Positions 58,021 to 64,000 of a stretch of DNA of 64,000 bases are shown here, piece after piece. Numbering within the stretch: position 1 is the first letter of the stretch; each line of letters starts with the position of its first letter. A program made the position numbers and the translations under genes. The stretch is from Heloderma charlesbogerti (taxonomy: Eukaryota > Chordata > Lepidosauria > Squamata > Helodermatidae), in the NCBI GenBank assembly GCA_026122225.1, contig JANEZZ010001664.1, forward strand, positions 372,001 through 436,000, in the 5' to 3' direction. The notes under the pieces are model-generated. The model saw nothing but the letters and a program-made list of their open reading frames with translations, had not been told where the DNA came from and ran no database searches.

Positions 58021-58259
58021 GTCCAGAGGTAAATGTGTACTGTATTTGTTTCATTGTCCATCGATAGATATATGGTACCATCCAAGAATAAAACAGCAAC
58101 TAATGATATATTGTCAGATTCCCAGAAATAAAAAGCAAGGAGTGGAATGGGGGGTCTCTTGGAGTCTTGCAAAGGATTCACCCTTGCCTATCTGTAATGA
58201 AGGCATAGAAAATAATTTTGCTTTCAGTTTGCATTTTGATAAGAATTTGCAAAATTTGC

Positions 58260-58715
58260 TTTTCCCAGATCAATATGTAAACTGGAATGTGGTTATCGAG
58301 GTCTACAAAATTATGCATGGTGTGGAGAATGTGGATAAGGAGACATTTTTCTCCCTCTCTCAAAATATTAGAACCCGGGGTCATCCCATGAAGCAGTTTG
58401 GTGGGAGATTCAGGACAGATAAAAGGAAGGACTGCTTCACACAGTGCGTAGTTACAAATTCCTGGAGGAAAAGGCTATCAATAGCCACTAATCCTGATGG
58501 CTATGTGTTACCTCCAGTATCATAGGCAGCATGCCCAGGTACACCAGTTACTGGGGAACATGGGTGGGAGGGTTCTGTTGCACTCATGTCCTGCTTGTGG
58601 GTTCCTGATTGACAGCTGGTTGGCCACTGTGTGAACAGAATTCTGAACTAGATGGACCCTTGGTCTTATCCAGCATTGCTCTTCTTATGTTCCTATGTTC
58701 CTATGTTCTTAACCC
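58260..58715 (+). mobile_element. CR1 LINE 3' end
   Basis: Same block as at 62600: IEVYKIMHGVENVD, ETFFSL, NIRTRGHPMKQ, GGRFRTDKRKD, then AGCATGCCCAGGTACACCAG and a TATGTTC-type terminal repeat. The upstream join near 58260 is rough. Confidence 0.8.
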
Positions 58716-59110
58716 ACAACCTTGGGGCCACATGTGCCCCCCAAGGCCTTTCCTGTGCCCCCCCATGGTTGCCCTGATCCCACCACTGAATGTCCGCCCT
58801 GTATGTACTCCCCACTCAGTACCCCAGAGACCTTTATTCTTCATTATTAATGCATCTGAGAATTCTTGCAATGAAGATCTCCAAATTAAAAAAAAAAAAT
58901 GCATACCAATATTTTGCATTTGTCTGGGTAAGTGCCCAGACAAAAAATTTGTACAGTCAAGAAAAAACACACAAAAGGGTATTATATAAGGGAAATGAGC
59001 TTGCAAAAAAATGTACAAAATTAGGAGAGATGTTCCTGAAAATGCATACAAAGTTTCATACTGACATGTTTTAAAGTAGCAAACTGATGAGGAAATAGTA
59101 TGGAACAAAT
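58716..59110. other. Unannotated DNA
   Basis: No gene or repeat recognised. Confidence 0.35.
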
Positions 59111-59176
59111 CATATAATCATAGAATAGTAGGGTTGGAAGAGGCCTACAAGACCGTCGAGTCCAACCCCATGCTCA
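59111..59176 (-). mobile_element. CR1 LINE terminal fragment
   Basis: ATCATAGAATAGTAGGGTTG..GTCGAGTCCAACCCC is the CR1 3' end, cut off by the element at 59177. Confidence 0.8.
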
Positions 59177-60004
59177 TAGGGATGTCAGAGAATTCCACCA
59201 CGGATCTCGGTGAGGCTGAATGCCAGCGCATTCGGCCCCCCGAAAACTGTGGCGGAATGGCCTGCCACCCCCCACCCCCTGCAGATCCCCCCCAGGACGA
59301 GACTCACCTGGGGTGGGTCTTCAGGGCGGCGGCGGCCAGTCTTCCGACCGGCCGCCACTGCCACCATTTCCAGGCTTGTGGGGGGGGGGGGAAGACATAA
59401 TAGGCTACGTAAAGATTTACGTAGCCTATCATGGCTACGTTTTAAAAAAAAGAAAAAAAAGACGTGATAGGCTACGTAAATCTTTACGTAGCCTATCATG
59501 GTTGGGGGTGGGTTTAAAAAAAAACGCGTACGCAAATGGCGGCTTTTAGATTAAGCACTTTTAGATGTTAGGATGCTAGGCAGCAGCTGCACATTTTGTA
59601 AAATGCCACATTTGGCCCAAAGATCATAGCTTAGATCCAAGTGTGTTCTGCTAGAAAGAAGAGAGCACTTCTGCCCCAATTTTTACCAATTTTCATGCAG
59701 TACACCCCATGAAAAAAGTGTAACGTAGCGTAGTGGGCGCTATTTGCGTCCCTTTTTTTTTTTGCCGTAATAGCTTACGTAAATATTTACATAGGTTAAA
59801 ACTGTGAAACCGCTGTAGCCGCCATTTGCTTTCGCGGCTTTTTGTTTTTCTCTTCTGGAAGGAAGTCTGCGCAGCGGCCGGATTTCCAGCTGCAGGCGGC
59901 CCCGGCCGGTGAAGAGCTGGCCAAAGAAGGATTTTGGGGAGAGGTGCAGAGTGCCTCCCCCCCACCATGAATCGCCTCACCAAAAAGGTAAGTGATTTTT
60001 GTAT
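59177..60004 (+). mobile_element. Palindromic hAT-like element, interrupted or fused
   Basis: The E end is clear (TAGGGATGTCAGAGAATTCC; minus ATG near 59369; outward donor CTCACCTGGG at about 59306), with two cores (59398-59434 and 59464-59500). At about 59542 it passes into 180 bp of unrelated DNA. Element-like D-half sequence returns at about 59722 and runs to AAAGGTAAGTG near 59988, where it meets the start of another element at 60005. No right TSD. Confidence 0.7.
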
Positions 60005-61060
60005 AGGGGTGTATGAAACCCTGCTTACTTGGCTCTGCCGGGTTCTGCTGGTAGGGATGGGGGAGAATTTCTCCCCGAAACTTTGGGGGGCCAAATACGT
60101 TGGCACTTGGCCCCCCGAAGTTTCGGGGAGAAATTCTCCGCCCCCCCCTCCCCCCAGGATGGGACTTACCTTTCCCGAATGTCCCTCCCGGCGGTGGGTC
60201 CCGGCGGCGGTTCGGCAGATCTTCATCAGGGGCGGGGGCGGCAGCCGGTCTTTTGACCGGCTGCTGCCACCGCCATTCCAATAAAAGTAAAAAAAAAAAA
60301 ACGCCCCCGTGATAGGCTACGTGACGATCAATGTAGCTTATCATGGCTAGATTTGCAAAGTCAGCCGTGATAGGCTACGTAAATCATCACGTAGCCTATC
60401 ATGGGTGACTTAAAAAAAAAAAAAGCGCATACGGCTAATGCAGGCCCCCATAGGGAGCCACCATTCGCGTTCCTTATTTGGTCGCTGTAGTCTACGTAAA
60501 GATTACGTAGACTATGGCGAAAATAAGGGCAACGCTATTTGCGTTGCCCTTATTTTCGCCGTAGTCTATGTAAAGATTTATGTAGACTACAGCGACCAAA
60601 TAAGGAACGTGAATGGCGGCTCCCTATGGGGGCCGCCATTTGCGTACGCACTTTTTTTTTTTTTTTAAGTCACCCTTGATAGGCTACGTGACGATTAACA
60701 TAGCCTATCATGGCTGACTTTGCAGATCTAGCCGTGATAGGCTACATAAATCGTCACGTAGCCTATCAAGGGGCGTGGGTTTTTTTTTACTTTTTATTTT
60801 GTGGCCAGGCGAGGCGAGGCGCCTCCTCCCCGGCCTGAATTTCGGCCGGGCGAGGCGGGAAGCCTCCCCTCCCGGCCTGAACTTCGGGGGGAGCAGCGAA
60901 GCGCCTCCCCCCCACCGCGAAGCAAGCTGCGAGACCAGGTAAGTGGCTTTCGTGCACCCCTATCCGCTGGGGGGGAGGTGCTCCATCCCTCCCCCCGGAA
61001 TCCTCCCCCCAGAATCCTGGCCAGCTGGCTCCATTCTGCGGGGATTCTGCAGACATCCAC
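60005..61060 (+). mobile_element. Palindromic hAT-like element, right-truncated, containing a second copy
   Basis: D end TAGGGGTGTATGAAACCC at 60005-60051, then resumes at 60971 with the G-run block (GGGGGAGGTGCTCCATCCC) and fades near 61060. The intervening copy starts at 60052. Confidence 0.75.
60052..60962 (+). mobile_element. Palindromic hAT-like element nested (E left, D right), long form
   Basis: A 911-bp copy with flanks TCTGCTGG (60044-60051) and TCCGCTGG (60963-60970), 7 of 8. Same subtype as 35161. Donor matches at 60168-60169 (minus) and 60939-60940 (CCAG|GTAAGT). Centre 60484-60605 forms a near-perfect 120-bp inverted repeat. Confidence 0.93.
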
Positions 61061-61520
61061 AGCGAAAAATGTTTTATATATCTGCCTGGACCCTAAGGTA
61101 GTCTCCAGAGGTCCTCCATGTGCCTCTGCCAAATGAGGTGAGGCAGGTGGCTACTAAAGAGATGGCCTTTTCAATGGTGGCACCCACGTTGTGGAATGCT
61201 CTCTGAGAGAGACTTGCCTGGCACCTATATTGTCGTCATAGGAGGCGTTTGAAAGGTGCCACATTTTCTGTCTTCTGAACTGCACAGGGGTGGGTTCTCC
61301 AGAGGGTGGGTGCTGCTACCGAGAAGGCCCACTGTCGGGGTTCTTCATGGTGACATTCCTTTCCTTTTGGAATGACCAGCAAGTCCTCCATTGATGATCT
61401 AAAATGTCAGGGTTATATATAAGGGAAGGCGGTCTGCTAGGTATCCTGTCCCCAAGTTGTTTAGAGCTTTGTATGACAATAACATAACCTTGGAAGTGTA
61501 GAGTAATGTTGTTTAAACCA
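61061..61520 (+). mobile_element. L2-type LINE C-terminal fragment
   Basis: Contains degraded LINE end features (AGGCAGGTGGCTACTAAAGA, GGCACCCACGTTGTGGAATG, AGGAGGCGTTTGAAAGGTG) that match the end of L2-type ORF2 read on the plus strand. Broken in all frames. Confidence 0.45.
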
Positions 61521-62101
61521 ATAAGGCTGCTCAAGAGAAAATAATTTCAGGAATTCAGTGTTAGTCATTAAATCAAATTTGTATCATAGCAGGGAAAACA
61601 AATCATGTCAGAAAGATTTAACAGGCCTTGGGCAAATTATAACCTTGCATTTTACATTTAAATAAAACATGAAATGAATCTCTTAAACTTTGGTGATCAA
61701 TTGCTAAAACTAGTGCAAGTTAATGTAATATTCATGTTTTCTGGTTATCCTTTTCCTTTAGCCCTATAATGATTAGATGGCTATGTTAACAAATTGCAAT
61801 TTGTAAGTATGAGTGTGTGCATACTGTAATAAGTAGTGTGTATATATATTATCAACAGAAAAGAGACTATATTCCATATTCAGAAGGAGCCAGAAATGTG
61901 TATATGCCCGAAGAATGCTGGAAAGAACCCTACAGCACCTTATGTGTTAGTATAATTCCAGATCTTACTTCACACATTTTAGTGTAGCCACCTCACCAAG
62001 CACTTCCTTACAACACAATTTGCCTGCTACATGGACCACATATGGTGGTTCCACATGGCCCCATGGCCCCATTGGAGTCCACCAGGAAAATAGCCTTCAG
62101 C
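61521..62101. other. Unannotated DNA
   Basis: AT-rich, no gene or repeat recognised. Confidence 0.35.
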
Positions 62102-62109
62102 ATGGTGGC

Positions 62110-62590
62110 TAGGGTTGGCGGAGAATTTCTCCCCAAAACTTCAGGGGGCCGAGCGCCAACGTGTTTGGCCCCCCGAACAAGTTTCGGAGAGAAATCCTCC
62201 GAACCCCCCCGCACCCCGCACCCCCCCCGGGACGGGACTTACCTTCGCTGAATGTCCCTCCCGTATTACGTAGGGACATTCAGCGTAATATTACGTATTA
62301 CGTATTTGCGTTGCCCTTATTTTCGCCGTAGTCTACGTAAACATTTACGTAGACTACAGCGACTAAATAAGGAACGCGAATGGCAGCTCCCTATGGGGGC
62401 CGCCATTAGCGTACGTGCTTTTTTTTTATTTTTAAAGTCACCCGTGATAGGCTACGTGACAATGGACGTAGCCTATCACGGCTGACTTTGCAGATCTAGC
62501 CGTGACAGGCTACGTGAATCGTCACGTAGCCTATCGGGGGCGTTTTTTTTTTAAAAAAAAAAAAACTTTCGCGTTTGCGGCCAGGCAAGG
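62110..62590 (+). mobile_element. Palindromic hAT-like element, right-truncated and rearranged
   Basis: E end TAGGGTTGGCGGAGAATTTC at 62110; target 8-mer ATGGTGGC (62102-62109) has no partner. The left half of the central palindrome is gone: at 62262-62305 CGTATTACGTAGGGACATTC runs into ATATTACGTATTACGTATT. The right half (62306-62545) is intact. D-end sequence stops at about 62590, at the junction with a CR1 fragment. Confidence 0.8.
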
Positions 62591-62599
62591 AAAAAAAAG

Positions 62600-63185
62600 T
62601 GCAGAAAAGAGCAACTAAAAGGATGAAGGGGCTGGAGCAACTCCCCTTCAAGGAAAGGTTACGACAGCTGGAATTGTTTGGCTTGGAAAAAAGGAAGGTA
62701 AGGGGAGACATGATAGAGGTGTACAAAATTATGCATGGTGTGGAGAATGTGGATAGAGAGACATTTTTCTCCCTCTTTCACGATACTAGAACCCGGGGTC
62801 ATCCCATGAAGCTGATTGGTGGGAGATTCAGGACAGATAAAAGGAAGGACTTCTTCACACAGCACATAGGTTAACTATGTACTTCACTACCACAAGATGT
62901 GGTGATTGCCACCAACTTGGATGGCTTTAAAAGGGAATTGGACAAATTCCTGGATGAGAAGGCTATTGATGTCCATTAGTCTTGATGGCTATGTGTTACC
63001 TCCAGTATCATAGGCAGCATGCCCAGGTACACCAGTTGCTGGGGAACATGGGTGGGAGGGTTCTGTTGCACTTATCCCATGCTTGTGGTTCCTATTTGAC
63101 AGCTGGTTGGCCACTGTGTGAACAGAATGCTGGACTAGATGGACCCTTGGTCTTACCCAGCATCACTCATCTTATGTGCATATGT
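62600..63185 (+). mobile_element. CR1 LINE 3' end
   Basis: Translates as VQKRATKRMKGLEQLPFKER, LRQLELFGLEKRKVRGDMIE, VYKIMHGVENVDRETFFSLF, RTRGHPMKLIGGRFRTDKRK up to a stop near 62874, then a worn 3' end with the same tail as 58260-58715. Confidence 0.88.
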
Positions 63186-63544
63186 TCTTAAGACCATTTA
63201 TGGAAGTTATAGCAGTTTTCAAAACATGTTTTGAAACATGTTTTTGAAACATGAGCTATAACTTTTCACTATTTCCACAGAAATGCATGAAATGTGGACA
63301 CTTCTCAGCCCCCATGGAGGGGATTGCACCCACCAAATTCCATATAGTTTGGCCTAGTAGTTTGTTTGTTTGTTTTTGCTAGGCACAGGTAAAATGTGCT
63401 GTTCTCTGAAACCTAAGCCAGAGGTCATAAAGGGATAATCAGAGAAGTTAGGTGTTTAAGCAGTGATTAGGAGGAGGTCACTATCCCTAATCTCTGCCAC
63501 AGGTTTCATTGAAGTGCAAAATAAATGACCCCTTTCCCCAACTA
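63186..63544. other. Unannotated DNA with a small repeat
   Basis: Three spaced copies of AAACATG with flanking AGTTATAGC / GCTATAACT inverted repeat (63205-63263). No gene. Confidence 0.35.
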
Positions 63545-63958
63545 CTACTTAGAATCCCTGTCAATTACCTCAGGTTCTCTTTGGCTGAATTGCCTGGGGA
63601 AACACTGGCTGGTCAGCAGGAAGCAAACAAAGACAGCAACCCTACCAGATGGGCACATTGACTTGAACTTCCCCCAACCCATCTCCTCCATGGTGGCCTG
63701 CCTAAGCCTCTTGGGGGTGAGAGACAGAGAGCTTTTAGGAGTTCTGGCACTACCTGCCTTCTGCTTGTCCCTGCTGCCTGTCTGCTGGGACATGGAGGCC
63801 TCTTCCCCAGGCAAGACTGACTGGTGCTGCCTCCTTAAGTGCAGGAGCAGGGTGCTGGTGCTGTAGTGTCCTGGCTGTTTTCCCCTGCTCAGGGATGCCT
63901 TGCAGTGGCAGCAGATGGTAGTGCTGGGATCCACTCCCACCTCAAAGTGGTCCCACAT
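63545..63958 (-). CDS. BED zinc-finger protein fragment, hAT transposase / ZBED type
   Basis: A 137-codon open frame from ATG at 63958 to a stop at 63545. Residues 1-46 fit a BED finger, the DNA-binding domain at the N-terminus of hAT transposases and ZBED proteins: W2 and F5 aromatic pair, C16/C17-x-C19 metal-binding cysteines, then LLLHLRRQH with the H-x4-H pair at about 40-45. Residues 47-100 are a basic, low-complexity linker, as usual after BED. The last 35 residues do not look like the hAT catalytic core and may lie past an exon end or a frameshift. No 8-bp TSD or terminal repeat was found nearby, and the window ends just upstream, so I cannot say whether it is a dead transposase, a source of the palindromic elements, or a domesticated host gene exon. 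Confidence 0.6.
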   Translation of the reverse strand: MWDHFEVGVDPSTTICCHCKASLSRGKQPGHYSTSTLLLHLRRQHQSVLPGEEASMSQQTGSRDKQKAGSARTPKSSLSLTPKRLRQATMEEMGWGKFKSMCPSGRVAVFVCFLLTSQCFPRQFSQREPEVIDRDSK

Positions 63959-64000
63959 GATGCTGCCCTGATGTTTCTATGGAGACAGAGACTGCCTGCC

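Noticed and set aside
59542..59720. A new small element between the two element halves
   Set aside because: No terminal repeats or TSD could be found; it may be unrelated filler from a deletion or fusion.

Overview
The window is vertebrate, almost certainly squamate reptile (lizard-like), non-coding DNA. The grounds are a full-length BovB (RTE) LINE, a second RTE copy, several CR1 and L2-type LINE 3' ends, a tRNA-derived SINE with an L2-like tail, several microsatellites, and no bacterial-style gene order. I find no intact host gene. The only protein-like pieces outside LINEs are a BED zinc-finger (hAT/ZBED-type) open frame on the minus strand at 63545-63958 and a doubtful broken frame at 717-1040.

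The dominant feature is a swarm of about 27 short DNA transposons, some truncated, covering roughly a third of the window. Each starts TAGGGATG and ends CATCCCTA. Most are flanked by 8-bp target-site duplications (TSDs), many perfect, which is the signature of hAT elements. They encode no transposase. Nearly all have two different ends. The D end reads inward TAGGGATGTACGAAAGTCAC then CTTACCTGG. The E end reads inward TAGGGATGTCAGAGAATTCC, with an ATGGCGGC-rich cassette further in. Between the ends lie stacked perfect or near-perfect palindromes. Many share one core, TACGTAAATATTTACGTA, with different arms; others are CAAATGGCGGC / GCCGCCATTTG pairs. At both ends a consensus 5' splice site (AG|GTAAGT) points outward, so each element resembles a divergent pair of first exons.

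Layout: 1-13 kb is unique or old-repeat DNA with four elements (1559, 7423, 10536, 12202), an internally deleted BovB (5965-6307) and a CR1 tail. At 13.5-15.9 kb is a minus-strand RTE LINE split by one element. At 19.0-26.4 kb is a complete BovB with an 11-bp TSD, split by four elements, one of which carries a fifth. At 27-29.1 kb are L2 fragments, and at 29.5-30.0 kb a different palindromic MITE. At 31-34 kb a CR1 LINE is split by a compound of three elements. At 34-42.6 kb are five more elements and an older hAT MITE. At 43-48 kb are older hAT-type MITEs, partly nested. At 48.5-51 kb are more elements, one containing a SINE. At 52-55.5 kb are an RTE tail and nested old MITEs. At 56-64 kb are four more elements, CR1 pieces and the BED frame.

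The insertions give a relative order: LINEs first, then the palindromic elements, then elements inside elements, then a SINE inside an element. Boundaries with a good TSD are reliable to the base; other boundaries are approximate.
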